Shown piece by piece: positions 11,670 through 25,559 of a stretch of 64,000 nt of DNA (positions are counted from its first letter, which is position 1; each line of letters opens with the position of its first letter). The DNA is from Trichopria drosophilae (taxonomy: Eukaryota > Arthropoda > Insecta > Hymenoptera > Diapriidae), in NCBI GenBank assembly GCA_030407085.1, contig CM059584.1, positions 130,237,501 to 130,301,500 on the forward strand. The letters run 5' to 3'. Below the pieces are notes generated by a model. The model was not told the origin of the DNA, ran no database searches, and saw only the letters and a program-made list of their open reading frames with translations. The position numbers and the translations under genes are program-made.

Positions 11670-11783
11670 GTCAGGCGGTCACTCCATTGTTTTATTTTAA
11701 TTTCATCCCTCCGCGACACTCTTTTTCACGATCACCCTTGTAGATGTTTATCTCCTCGGATCTTACGCTTTTCTATACTCCAG
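11637..11783 (+). other. Candidate leader exon ending in a consensus donor
   Basis: From the predicted start A to CAG|GTAAAT (exon end 11783, GT at 11784-11785) is a 147-base, relatively GC-rich candidate first exon. It contains an ATG at 11744 that opens 13 codons (MFISSDLTLFYTP) before the donor. Joined to the acceptor at 50603, that frame would hit a stop after about 20 further codons, so the ATG would be an upstream ORF rather than the main start. It is on the same strand as the gene at 50.6-54 kb, and no other gene lies between. A 39-kb first intron is therefore possible but unproven, and it may belong to a different transcript. Confidence 0.4.
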
Positions 11784-14700
11784 GTAAATCAGGCGACACG
11801 AATTATAAGTGTAAAAAAATCCTTAACGTCCAACCAAAAAGGGGCTCTTTCTACTTGACACTTCTTTTCATATTATCCGACTCTTCTGGAATTTTTCAGT
11901 ACGTATAAAATTTTTTGACATGGTGTTTTTTAAACTAATTTTTAGTTTTAATCTACTGATGTGAAAGTTTTGATTTCGTTAACTAAACGACGTAAAAATC
12001 TAATAGTACTTTTAGTGAATACTACTCGTGTTTAAACACCAAAAAATAATTTTGGAATTATGAGAAACTTGTCAAAGATATTATTGGTGTGGATATTTAT
12101 TATTTCATAAAAATTGTTTAAGTGTAAGTGGTATGTTTAAATTTATGTGTACGACTACTTTTACAATTAACAGTGGAAATAGTTGAGTGAGTTTTTTAAT
12201 GCTAAACGGCATTTGCATAAATAAAATTTGTAATTATAATATAAAAGTTATAAATAATAATAAATAAGACCTGTTTAAAGAAATATAATAACTAACTTTT
12301 TATTTTCCTTGACATTGCTGAAACAGATGAATACAAGAATAACATTTATTAGTTTATTTAAAATATTTATTATGCAACAATCATATGTATTCTAAAAAAG
12401 AGATTGCAAAAATCGGTTTAAAGCATGGAAAATCACCTTCATTTAAAAAAGATACGACTAAAGGAATATTGTTGGGTCAAGTGTATTTCAAGTAATTGGG
12501 GACTATTAAAATATTTCTTAAAATGATATGAAACTAAAGCTTACAACTGTATTTCAAGCAGTCGAGCTTTACGATGCCGGTACAGACATAGCTGCATTTC
12601 AGTAAAATTTTACCTTGAGTTTTTGGTAGCGGTCAGGTCAGTAAAGACCCCAAGTTCCTGATAAGGACGCTTTACGTGAGTTCCCGTTTGTGATTTGAAT
12701 GGAATCGATAAAAGGACTATCCTAAGGTTAGCTAAGCCAGTCATTGTTTTTCATTAAAATCTCTTTTTTTAAAAATGCCATTAAAATTATACCTTAATTT
12801 ATGAAAACATTACTGGGTTTAATTTTTTGTTACTGTTTTACATTTTGTTGTATTTTACATCCTGTAAATCTTTTAAATAGTTATAAAAAGCCTTCAATTT
12901 AGGTATAATATTTTAATAGCTCATATTAATATTTGTTTAAATTAATATCCATAACAAAATACTTCAATTTAGTAATTTTATTTCCAAGTTATTTTACAGA
13001 CAACAGTTTTGAAAATTGTTTACTATACATTTTTTCAGTCTCTTGCGGTTTAATAAGAGATTTTATTTCTAAAGATTTATACGAACTGTCATAAAATGTA
13101 GGATTTTACATTTTACATCACTGGGATTAATTTTCTTAGTATTATTAAATTTTGCGTACTCCGTATTACTCAGTTACAAAAATCAAACAATGACAATTTT
13201 TAACGTTAAAATATCGTCTTAAAATTGCGACATTTTAAATTTAACCTTGTGCGTTTTTTACCCTAAAATAAAGCTGTTTTGTTAAAAATTAAGTCATCGT
13301 TTAGTGAAGCTAATGAAGTGTCAGACATTCAAATTTATTTCATTACATTACTAATGTAATTAGTATAATATTCACAACACAAGCACAAAAATACTATTTT
13401 TGACAATAAACTTTCAAATATCAACATTGTTTTAATTTAATAAACATGTGTGTCATATTATGCATGAATTTTTTAATAATAATGCTTTATTTCGATGTTA
13501 AGTAATACCTAGAGACTATCCGTTATTTCTAATCCAGAATATTGCCCAACAAGTCTTAAATTTGTAAAAATTTTGCTGAAATTTAACTACAAATCTGTAA
13601 TGCAAAAAGAACTTCTGAATCCGTTTGTTTATGTTACATTTTAAAATTAGCTTGTCAACATCTTCGGCTCATTTTTTCAGTGTCCCAACTTTCATTTGTA
13701 TGCTTTCAATTATTTCTAAATGTTACTAAGTGTAACTGTAAGCAATACACGTGTTTAAAAAAAAATACTTTTGTCACCTTACTCAGGACGAAGAGGACAA
13801 ATTTTCTGTTCAGTCCTCTACAAGTTCTTATGTACAAGGAAACAAAATCCGATAATTGATATAAAGGTAGTAAAAGCGACTACTTTTACTGTTAGGTAAA
13901 CTGCTTAGCAGTTGACTATACGGATTTGAGTTAAGTTAACAATAGTAATTCAATTTACCCGAATGTGCAGTTAAAGTGTAGAAATGTTGCTAATAGTGAT
14001 CGTCAAACTAACTTCTAAATACCGTTGAAATTTACTACAAATTTGTTCAGTTGATTATAAAAACAAATGTGAAACAAAATCTTAAAATTGTTGAGGCTTA
14101 AATTCAATATCCCTTGAGGCATATTTCTAGTTCAAAACTTGACTAAATTTACGTAAATAAATTGTTGGTCATCTTTAGAAATCAAAATTTTTTCTAAACA
14201 AGGAATGACTATACAAAATATGATTTCAAAACTGCATATAACCTAAAACTTAGCATTCAACACCCAAAAAAGACGGACATTAACTTACTTAATATTAATT
14301 AACTTCTAACTTTCTTCTTTCTTCTTTCGTTACGATTATATTTAAAATTAGTTATCATTTTTTTCAAATTCTATTATCAAACGCACCAACAAAATAAAGA
14401 ATGTTAGTAGTTAATTATTCTATCAGTGGATATTATGATATTTGAATTCTTAATATTGACTTAATTTAAAAACTATATTTAGATTCAAATTAAAATATCC
14501 ATGGAGATGGTTTAAAGATATAACAATTTCAAGTCTTTTTTTTTGTTTTGCTTAAGTTAATTATAGATGATTTACTCCAATATGTATTATAAAAAAATCC
14601 TTCCTCTGAAATTGTCAATACTTCATTACATTTATAAAATAAATCGATTATTAAAATTCTTAAAACTGTAACTTCTTAAATACAGCATCGTATCCATACG

Positions 14701-17700
14701 TTTATATTAATCATGTGGTTAAATTTTGGTTTAAAATGATTCTACTTTTCTGAAAGAAAGTCAATGTTTGCAAATAAAACCTAAAATGGAAAAAACCCAT
14801 TCTTAGCGATACGAATATATTTGCTTGTCATGGAAAAACTATTAAACCACTTCTTATATCAGTGAAAATAAGATTTTACTCCAGGATCAATATTGTAACC
14901 TTAAAACTTACATCTAAAATTCAGCATCCTCTTGAACTTAATGCCAGGTCTAAATTTCGCTAATTTTCTTAATCTATCTCTAGTTAATTCTATGCTTAGA
15001 CTTAGAATGTTACTTTTAGATATGAAATATTCAATTACACATTACGTTGACATTCAGTAACATTGCAGGGTGTGTGGTTTCTTCAATCGTAGATTAAATA
15101 AAATTCAATTCTTCTTTCTTTGTTGTGGCAGTCATTTTAAATAAATACAACATTTTTAATTATATATTTCATTTCTACGTTTCGGATTCTGGTGGTCTTG
15201 AGAACTAAGTACAATATTTTCCATGATATTCTTTGAAAAAAGTGAAAACCTCTTAAAAATAAGAGTTTAGTTTTGTTGACTACTTATGTCATTTGGAAAT
15301 ATTATTTGAAGACTAAATATTTCCGAATACCAGATTCCTACAATAAATATAATTTCTATTACAAGTACAAGATCACTCACAGAACATTCAAGTTGTGAGT
15401 AGGAATAGAAGTATAGTCAGTTTTCCCTTTTCCTAACCTGAAAAGTACAACTCTGAGGCTAATAGTATTTCGACTATATTTCGGATCCTTACAACTAGAC
15501 CGTCCTGTTATCAGTGATTACTTTTTTTTCTCCTATTTTACAAAATTTGACTACTTAGTTATTGACACGTATAAACATTAATTTACGGTAACGGTAGAGA
15601 AGATTCATTTTTATGCTTATTTTGAAGGCCTGGCATGTGGTTAAATTAAAATGACTAAATATAGTGTCTAACAGCTTTTTTAATAAGAAATAGATAATTT
15701 TGTTTTTAAGTTTTAGGATCGATTTACTAGAAAACAAGATTATAGTAGTGTATGTCTAAGCAGCATGTTCGATTTAATTTAAAGAAATTAGTAAAATTAA
15801 GTTTCTTCAACGTAATCAAATAATTTAATTATGCATATACTCATTTCTTTGACGTTTTATAATTGTAGTAATTTTGTTATGAAGTGTTAATTTACATAAA
15901 TTTATAAATTTTAAATTTAAATTAAAAACGAATTTTAGCAACAACAACTTCAAAATTATAATAATTTATCTAAATATTAATTGTTAATTTTGATTACTTA
16001 AGAAAAACAGCTGAAAGCTGTAGAATAACACAATCGGTCAATAGAACGAGTGTCTAATAAACAATATTGTCAAAAAACAAATATCAAACCATAATTTTCG
16101 CAAAACGCAAAATTCAAAGTAGATTCGCAAAATTTGTTGTAGGTTATTTCTTCGTGATTATAATTAAATACAATCACATAATTTTTAAATATATATAAAT
16201 TCATTAGTTCGCTATTTAAGTAAAAGTAAAATACATTTGTATCGCGTCCAACAGTCAAACATCACGTTTTGTTTTCAGATTATAAATGAAAGAATTTTAA
16301 TCAGAAATTCGATCAAAGACCGACAAAAGAACTATGGACGTTGAATGACATGATCTAATTTCTATTCCAAAAAATTGTTATATTTTTTTTCTGATCTGTG
16401 TACAACGAAATTTTTAAAAGCAATAAGTTAAAATGGTATAAGAATAATGTATAAAATTTTCAATTAATTCTTTAACAAGAGTGACTAAATTTGCACTCCA
16501 TGCAGAGTCCGTTTTCCTAGCATAGAGACTGATTTTTCATTCATTAATGGTTAAACTAGAGAGGCCTGATATCATCAGAAATGGTAAATTCAGAAAGGAA
16601 TTCAGAGATTTGTCAGAATGTTTATCATACCTAAAAATTGTCGGAAAATACTTTTAAATTAAATTATTTGATCGAGCAGAATTAACTAGTATAAACATCA
16701 TTACATTTAATATCATTTAATCCCAAGAGTTATTAAATTTAAATGACTAGTCTTTAGGTAAAATTAATCTAATGAGTACCATGAAATAATGTAAGAATTT
16801 TATTCAGTACAACTTTAGTTTCTAGACTAGAACTACTTTTTGAAGGATTACAACTGGAGATTTTTTCTGACAATCTAACATAGACGTAATATTATTACTT
16901 TTAATGTGGAGGGTAGGAAGTACTAGACTAGTATACTTTAGAAGTTTAATTTAACAAATATTATTGATAAATTTGTTTACAGTGATCCACTAATTAATTA
17001 CGTTTAATTAAATTTATTAAAATCTATTATTATATAAAATTTACTAAAATTGCATCTTGTAAATGTTATTCATTTAATTGTACAGCAATTTATTTTTTCC
17101 TAATTTTTCATATTTGAATATTTACCGTGATACAATAAGTTAATATAACGGTTTTATTCTTTATTATTTAGTAGACGTTCAGAACTATTGAGGCTGTTGA
17201 TTAACTTTTACAAGAATAGGATTTTCGATTATTTCTGGACAAAATATAAAAAATATTATTTTTTAGTTGCATAGCATTAGCAAAATTCTCAAAATGTGTA
17301 ACAAAACATTCTTACAAGAGACTAATATAATAACCCGAATATCTCTAAAGTGGATTCCTTTTTCCCCCTTTTGATTTTAAAAGTATCAAGTTGTTTATAA
17401 CCATTTTGCTGCAATGTGATAAACATAAACATATCACCTTCTGCCATTATTTTTAGCGTCTGTCTTTTTAAATATACATTTTATAAACAGTTAATTAATT
17501 TCATTACTAATTTAGTATTTAATCGTAATTTAAATATAAATTTAAAAAATGACTTTAATTATGATAATACAAGTCACTATTTAAGTATGAATTGTTGTTA
17601 CTTTCTATGTGTTAAAATATCGGAGATCTAGATATAATCTTATGATTGAATTTCTAATTATTGTTAGTTCAAATTGCTCATAAAATAACAAGTTTAGACT

Positions 17701-20700
17701 TATATATAATCAATATATTCAATATTCGATCTGCTCTAAGTATCGTAAAATATCTTCTTAACAATTATTAATATTATAGCAACATTATGAGTTCTATTTG
17801 AATCCACATAAATAAGATAAAGTAGGAAATTTCATAATTACTTAATCTTAAACTAACGTCATTTTCAGCACAATTGACTTTCCGGAAGTACCGATTGCAC
17901 TTTCGCCTGCTGAGTTCCTTTCGTTACAATTATTTTAGCTATTAACTTTTCAATGGTCTGTATTTATATACTTTTTGGTTTTATTGGTGTAAAATAGAAA
18001 CGGTTATTTACTAAGGAAATACTAATTGTGTTTGAAAATTTATTATTGGTAAACATAGCCACGGGTTCTAATTATTATAGGAAACTGTTTTTGTAGATAA
18101 TTTATTATAAAATATTTAACAAAAAAGGCATTAATTTATGTTTTTACAAATTTCCGTTTAGTGCGACTTTTCAGTTTCATTTATCTTGTATGCTTGTATT
18201 TAATTATGTAGCAATAGAACAAATGCTCAAAATCTATTTCAGATAAATACAAAAGTTGTTAACAAATTAATTCTTCAGTATGAAACATCACAGGACGTCG
18301 AAACTAGTTTCAAAATGATTATTTCTTTATTCATAAACTTTTTTTGTGGATATATATTTTGAGCTACACATCATAGTTTTCCAGATTTGTACAAAAAAGG
18401 CTTACGAGAAATATCATACAGAAACAAAATCAACATTACATATTAAAACAACATCTTAATATGAATTAATGTTGAGTTTACCAAATGTTGAGTTTGATGA
18501 ATCTTTGATTTACAAATGTTGATTTTTTTATATATTATTTTGAGTTTCGCTAGTTTTTTCTAACCGAATAATCTAAGCGCACCTACGATCGTACTTTTAT
18601 GTTAGAGAGCATTGAATTCTGTTGAAAATGATAAAAGTTTGTTTCCGTACGATAAGAATTGACGAAATTATGGTTAGTTATACTTTGCACGTAGAAGGCC
18701 CCTGAAGTATATGTGTCTGCATTCTATTTAGGTGCCTTCTTTTTCGACATCTCTTTTGAAAATCATTTTTAATATATTAAACCTTTTCTTACCTAGTTTT
18801 TTTTTAATATCATCACTTTCGCCATAAGTTACAATAATTTTCTGTGATTTTTTAAAACATCCAGTTAACTGGCCAAAACATACAAAGTGTTGAGTTTGAT
18901 GAATGTTCAATGTGACACATTCTTTTCTATTTCTTAATAATCATAACAATGTTGAAAGAGCAGAAGTTTGTTCTAATTAATTTTGTTATAAACATTGCTA
19001 AAGTAATTTACTCATTAACAGAAGATTTGACATAACAAATACCAACTTAAACCATGAAATGATGTCCTATTTCAATAAAAACATAATTATTTATGTCATT
19101 AGGAGAAATTGACTTTTGACAATATATTTTATGCAATAAATTTATTGGCATTACTATTTGCCTTGCATAATAGAAAAATTGTAAAAATCACAATTTGACA
19201 AAATAATGAAAAATTATAATAGCCACATACTATAATTATCCATTATAATATCTTATAATTATACATGATAGCAGATCTGGTTCAGCAGTCCCTTTGTTTC
19301 AGAATCTAGTTCGCAGAAAATTTGTTCTCTGTTGATCGGGAAATCCAATTAAATCTGTGTACTTTCACTCTGAAATAGACCGCATTTGGAAAAATCCGTT
19401 GGACTCTTTTAGTACGCACTTTTTAGGCTTGAAACTGATGTTACCGATACGATCGATTTGATTCCTTTAAAGAGGCTGCAAAACCAGTCTCTAATAATTA
19501 AGTTTCCCAATTTAAAAAGATCTAATTTAAACAACATGTGAGTGTTTTTTATTGGAAACTTCTTTCAGTACTTTTGTAAATTTCATTCGGGAATTTTTTA
19601 ATGAATAATGCCAAGAAACGAATGTAGGATATTATATTTCTATTTAAATATTTAAGGTGTTTAAATATATTTCATATTTTTATTGGTGGCTGTCCTTCGT
19701 AATAAACATTCAGAATCTCATTTAATACCCTTATTATCATTATTACCATGAATTTACTATGAAAATAAGTATTATTTAATATTTTATTTAAAAATTTATT
19801 AAATTTTTCTTCAAGACTTGAAGCCAAAAAAATACATAGGTTTTCCTAGTCACTGAATTTATATCGCCAGTATATTAACATACTTCACTATAATACAGAC
19901 ATGGGCTTAGGAAAACAATTATTTTTCTGTTTTGAGTTACTTTGTATTATTAATGAATTTTACCTATTCTGTTTTTCCGATTACAATGGTTGCGTTAATA
20001 ACAACATTCAATTTGGAAGACGGTTACCCTTTTCTTTTATATCTAGATCATCACAATTTCTTTTAATAGATAATTTAATTATATACGGTCAATGAACCTT
20101 GAGGAAATCCACATAATACTACTTAGTCTATTCTTCAGAAGTTTACTTTATGTTAGTAAATATTGGTAGTATGTATCGATTATATTAATGCACTAGTCAC
20201 GTAAAAAGTGTTACACCTTAAATTCAGGATTGTAAAAGACGTTATAATTTTTCATAAATTTTCGTTGTCGTACAAACAGATGATTGTGAAAGAACAAAAG
20301 ATCAAAGAAACTAACTTTAATAGATATTGATAGTTGGATGCTAGGACATTATTTACCATTTTGAAGCGCCATATATGGCAACCCGTAATTTTTTATTTGC
20401 TTTGTCACGTTCTGATTCAACAAAAAACTAGTTATAGACCACCAATTTTATGAACGTCTAACAGTTTTTTTTTAATGCGTCGTTTTCAATTGTGGATTCC
20501 TCGAGTTTCATCAGGTTTAAACACAATTATTATATAAAATTGTTTATTTTCATCCTATGTACAGCTGATTGTTTTATTGTTAATTTTTTACTTCGGATTC
20601 GTAATAATCATAGATATAAATAAATCAAAAGTGTGTCAAAAAATAATTATTATAAATATTAATCCAATACTAACTGAATTTTAGAAGGATATATTCATAA

Positions 20701-21246
20701 CACACAAATATTTGATATAGTTTTTTGAAAATATTGTCACATTATTCTTCATAAAAAGTGATCTATTTTGAAGAAAGATGTTTTGCAAATAAGGTATTTC
20801 CTTTAATTAAAATATAGTTAATGGTTTATAAGTAAGTACTATCTGATTCTAAATAAGGCAGTATAGTAACTTTTGCAAGCCATATTTTTTAAGTATATTG
20901 TGATTGACACAATATATAAGAGAAAATAAATGCATGTTACCATTATTATATAGTAATTCTAATTTAGTAATAATAAAATCGCGTAATCTATATAAAACCT
21001 CATACCATTTTGAATCGTGCAAAATTTAATGATAATTCCGTACGGCCAAAACCCATCATGAAAAGATTTTATTCAGACTGATTGTCAACTACTGTGTTAG
21101 AGTAGAGACTCCATATTGGATCCAACAATTCTATTTTAAACATTTTTCGTTAAACTTACATTTAATTGCTTCAAATACCTTATGGTAACAATTTCCCAGT
21201 AAATAGCAAAATTGAATTAGTTTGCAACCCTCTATACCCTTTTAGG
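11784..21246. other. AT-rich non-coding DNA (possible large intron), no gene seen
   Basis: More than 9 kb without a supportable exon, RNA gene or complete transposon. The open frames are short, rich in Phe/Ile/Asn/Lys and lack family signatures, as expected by chance. Minor items: a repeated 'GTTGAGTTTGATGAAT' at about 18488 and 18889, and a 25-codon ATG frame at 12528-12605 (see rejected items). Confidence 0.55.
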
Positions 21247-22224
21247 TACACTGTAAGAAATATCTATTGTAAACTTCAAACAAATGCTTGAAGTTTTTTT
21301 AAATCATTAAAGAACTGTAAACTTACAATAAAATTTGTGAAAATGCAGTAAAAAAGTACTTGAAAGTATCTTGCAGTAACATGCTGTAATTTTCACAATT
21401 TTTAATGTAGATTCACAGTAAAATCATTGAATTTATTACGTGAAAAGAAAATCGTGAAAGATCGAAATATCCTGATTTTCTGGCAAACATAATTCATTTT
21501 CAGTCTTGAAAATCTTTTTGCATTTTTCATGACCACAATGGAAGTGTGTCGTCATTATTCTATGCAGGTGATGATGTGAAATATTTCCACTCGACACACA
21601 TAAAGTTACAAAATTTACATAAATACATGAAGCACCTAAAATATCGAGACGTATCGTTCTGTATATATTATTTATTAATATATGGTTATTAACCTATATT
21701 ACGAACAAAAATTTTCTAATTGACTCATAAAGAGAGAGACAGTTCCAATCTACAGGCATTTACTTAATTTTATCAACATTTTAACTGTAAGCCTCAACAA
21801 TCAGCCTCAAACCATAACCTAACCTAAAATATATGACCAAAATTAATGGTACAGGAGTTTACTACGGGTAGATCGATATGGATTGCAAATTACTTAAACT
21901 CGATATTTTTGGTGTATTTACTTCTAACTGGATTGTAGTGATATAAATATATATAATACTTTTTCCATAATGTTTTCAACTCTTGCCTGGGCAAATCTTG
22001 ATGAAGGCGATAGAGAGGCATATACTACATATTCTTAAGTAATTTTACAACATAACATTGAAATTTACATTATATGTGTATTGAAACCGCGATAGAATGT
22101 TGTAAAATCAGAAAATAGATGTAATTTTACAACACATTATTTAGAAATTGCAATATTTATTTCAATTTTACATTATTTTCTTACTGTAATTTTGTTGTAT
22201 AATTAAAGCCCTTTTAACAGTGTA
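21247..22224. mobile_element. Foldback/MITE-like element, TACACTGT termini
   Basis: The segment starts TACACTGTAAG and ends TTAACAGTGTA, an inverted pair whose outermost TA could be the target dinucleotide of a Tc1/mariner-type insertion. Both arms repeat a 'GTAATTTTACAACA' or 'TGTAAAATTAC' theme (21340-21440 and 22030-22200). No coding capacity. The interior at 21800-21830 has a short CCTAACCTAA run. Boundaries rest on the 8-base termini only. Confidence 0.5.
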
Positions 22225-22507
22225 TTAGTACACAGACTTTTAATAATATATTTTAAAAAATATTATTCAAAATTCATCCCTTAAAAACTTAAATTTTAAA
22301 TCATAATTTTAAAAATCGAGCTAAACAGATTTGTTGCAAATTTTGTCTGCTTTCACGTCGTATTTGATTTTTTTTGTGTCACAAACAAAACCATCAACAG
22401 TGTCCTACTGTGCTATGTCTGGTTCTAAGACAATTTCTTGAAATTTCTGGGTGTACAAACGATCTAAAGGTTCCTTTCTTATATGACATTTTATAATATT
22501 AATACTA

Positions 22508-22535
22508 CACCTAACCTAACCTAACGTAACCTAAC
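22508..22535. repeat. Interstitial CCTAA run
   Basis: CCTAACCTAACCTAACG followed by TAACCTAAC, a short imperfect array of the insect telomere motif. Too short for a telomere. It belongs with similar runs at 21820, 24958, 25093 and 25296. Confidence 0.7.
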
Positions 22536-22996
22536 TAACAGCATGAAATCCCATACGATACTATAACAAAAATTTAAAGCAGGGCTTACATTGAGGGCTT
22601 TATTTTTGTTCCCATAGATTTATCACTACATATTCACGCAAAAGTATTACCTTAGAAACAGTAAAATCTTAGAATAATTCGTCGATGTATAAACAAAAAT
22701 ACAATAAAACAAACCGAAATTAGCCATGCAGATAATTATCAAGATGAAAAAGAGAATAGAAAGTTTATATTAAAATAAGGAAATGGAATACAATACAATA
22801 TTATATTTATTTCAAACATTTTTTTACGCAATTATTGAATATCGACAACCTTTTTTTTTAAATCTGCTACATACATACAATTGGATTAATGTTATGATAT
22901 TAGAAAGGAATGCTCATAACGTTTTTTTTTAGATTTAAATACAATTTAAGTAGCAACGTACATAATAGTTAGTACCCGCTCTGAAAAACTGACTGG
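22536..22996. other. AT-rich non-coding DNA
   Basis: Nothing recognisable. Confidence 0.5.
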
Positions 22997-23830
22997 AAAT
23001 TTACTTTTTTTCGACTATCAGAATATTGGGGTTTTATTGCAACTGTGAAGAAATGTGTATAAAATATTTGAATTTTAAGAGCGAAATTTACTTTTATAAT
23101 CTACTTCATTTTAACGACCATAAAGTGGCTCTGATGAACATTACTTTGAACAAATTTTAGGACCCTGTAACTAAAAAATGATAAGTTTTTTTTTTCTAAA
23201 TGTTGGGCTTGAAATATTCTTAGAATTCATCGAGGAATATCTAGAAAATAATTCAGGTTTTTAACGATATTTTGAGAATTTTTTTATTTCAAATTTAAAA
23301 AAATATTTCTAAACATTTATAAAAAATTCTAAAAAAACGTTGATACATTCTTCGACGAACTCCAACATTTTTTCTTTTTTTCTGTGATTCTTTTCAAAAG
23401 TTAATTGTTTGTAGGGAAAAGAATTTCTAAACTATAATGTTTGAAATTTCTTTCCTCGAAAACTATGGACCTTTGGATAAAATTAAAAGCAACTAAAAAT
23501 GATTGTAATCTTTCTTAAAATGTACCAACATTTTTAAAATATTTTGTTAAAAAAAATAGTTGCAATTAAGAAAAAAATTGAAATAAAAAGTTTCTAAAAT
23601 TCTCTTTTACAAAATCTGGAAAAATGTCAGTATATTCCTCCAAGAATTCTAAGAAAATGTGTTCATAGCATTGTTTAAAAAAGCTCATAGTTTTCATAGA
23701 AATTTTCAAGAGGAATGCCATATTTAGTGTTCTATAAAGGAGCAATATTTTCTGAAAATTCAAATATTTTCTTCACGTTTCTTAACACTTTGAATAAAAT
23801 CCCAGTATTCTGATAGTTGGACAAAAATTG
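22997..23830. mobile_element. Foldback element with ~75-bp inverted arms
   Basis: The left arm 22997-23072 and the right arm 23759-23830 are inverted copies, sharing AACTATCAGAATA-TGGG, ATTTTATT and GAAGAAA---TATTTGAA. The interior has no protein-like frame. The arms continue more weakly inward, suggesting an older, longer inverted repeat. No target duplication is clear. Confidence 0.55.
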
Positions 23831-24949
23831 ACAAGAATAAATATTTCCTCACTTTTTTACCATGTTTTTAAAATTTAGTGCCATATTGAAATCCGGATGG
23901 CTGAAACTCAATTTTGACATCAGAATCTAGTGCGACCTCGAAAATCTTTCAATTTTGTTCAAACTTTTGTTACGAAATATTTCATTAAAATTGAAGTGAC
24001 ATATATGAAATTCCCAGTATTTTTGGGTTAAAATCAGGAAAGAACCTAAAAGGGCTGATTTTTATATGATTCCATTGACAGTTACTTTCTACATTACGTT
24101 ATAATTAATATCGTGAATGGAAATAGATCATTTCTAGATGCTGCATATAACCTAAGATTCAAACGGTTACTTACAAGAAGCTATTCGTAGTAATAGAGTA
24201 TACACTCACTTTCTGACATTTTGAGACTCCGTATTTCAAAAACTAGAATTTTAGCAAATTCAGAAACTACACGTTTTTGTAAATTTTTAGGATTTTGAAA
24301 AGTGGTTAGCGTGTATGTGTGAGCGAATGTTCCAGGATGAAATCTCGCCAGGGCAAAAACATTTTTTTGTTGATTTATAAAGTATTTAGGAATTTTAATT
24401 AAACAATAATAATTTTTCTTTTATATGCTAGAAATATTTAGTTTATCACTCGGTTTTAATGTTTTTAGAGGGAGATTACATTAAATAACACTAAAATGAA
24501 AAAAGTGACTAGTGGAAAGTCACTCCAAACTAGGTACATTTCTAAAAGAACTCATCATATGCGTCTAACATTTTCCTTTCATTGCTACATAAATAGTCAA
24601 CATCAACGTATAATTAATCCAACCTAAAACTGACTACTATAAAGTTCTAAAACGAAAGTGAATTCTCGACATACACTTGAAACTCGGGCAACTAAATTAC
24701 TCATATTTAAACTCAATTAATACCTCTTATTATCCCTCACGTAAGTATAGAGAATATATTCTCCGCAATTAGTTGTAAATTCTCAAACTAAAGTTCCACC
24801 GTGTTCTTCAACCTACAAATCCAAGAGGCTGGTATAGGCTCAAAGTAGCTTTTCATATACCACACTTCATTAATCCTCGTTTTATAGGCTTACTGCGATA
24901 GTTAGATGTTATGCATACAGTATAACGTGGTTCAAAGTATTAGAATACG
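23831..24949. other. Non-coding DNA with one dispersed-repeat remnant
   Basis: 23880-23945 ('GCCATATTGAAATCCGGATGG' then 'CATCAGAATCTAGTGCGACC') is a decayed copy of the GGATCCGCCAT repeat family. The rest shows no gene or element. Confidence 0.5.
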
Positions 24950-25470
24950 AATCTTTATGTTAGGTTAGGTTAGTCTATGTTAGCATTTGTCGTGTATTTG
25001 GTCTTCGCGTGACCTTCAAATATTCATTACGTGAAGGCTTTTTCTCCATTCAACGTTTTTAATCATAATTTATTTCATATATATATGAAAACATAACCTA
25101 ACCTAACCTAACCTAAGTAATTGATAATCACCTACGAGGTTAAAATAAATTATGATTAGAAACGTTGAATGGAGAAAGAGGTTTGTACTTTACCAGTATT
25201 TGACCTTCAGTGGACTATCAAACATTATCTACCTGGCCGTTTTTCATTATATACAATATTCAACATATTGTCCCCTTTAAAATTATGATGAATTATTTAG
25301 GTTAGGTTACGTTAGGGTTGTATTAATATTTCACCTCTATTTGACCTTTGCCGGACCTACAAATACCCACTGCGTAATGTCACTTTCTGTGAACAACGTT
25401 CAGCTTATTTTGACCTTGAAAACGATAATAAATTATTCTGTTTATATTAGGTTTCGTTATGTTAAGATAC
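24950..25470. repeat. Complex repeat cluster: TTAGG runs with a 38-bp palindrome
   Basis: Runs of TTAGGTTAGG or CCTAACCTAA occur at 24958-24973, 25093-25116 and 25296-25319. Arms at 25038-25075 and 25143-25180 are near-perfect inverted repeats (TCTCCATTCAACGTTT / AAACGTTGAATGGAGA), with the CCTAA run in the loop. Around them a degenerate unit 'TTTGACCTT---GGACC--CAAATA' recurs at about 25005, 25200 and 25338. The unit appears to have been duplicated in both orientations. Confidence 0.65.
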
Positions 25471-25559
25471 GTTAGTTACAAAGATGTAATATGTTTTCGT
25501 AATATTTAGACCTGTAATCATTTTTAATAAAATGATTAATTAAAAAATTCTTTTTAGAA

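Noticed and set aside
12528..12605. A 25-codon ATG frame (MKLKLTTVFQAVELYDAGTD...) with locally higher GC
   Set aside because: Too short, no splice context or promoter, and no supporting repeat or conservation evidence. Could be a micropeptide, but chance is as likely.
21817..25319. CCTAA/TTAGG runs as evidence of a telomere or chromosome end
   Set aside because: Runs are only 2-4 units, on both strands, and surrounded by ordinary sequence; interstitial motifs, not a telomere.
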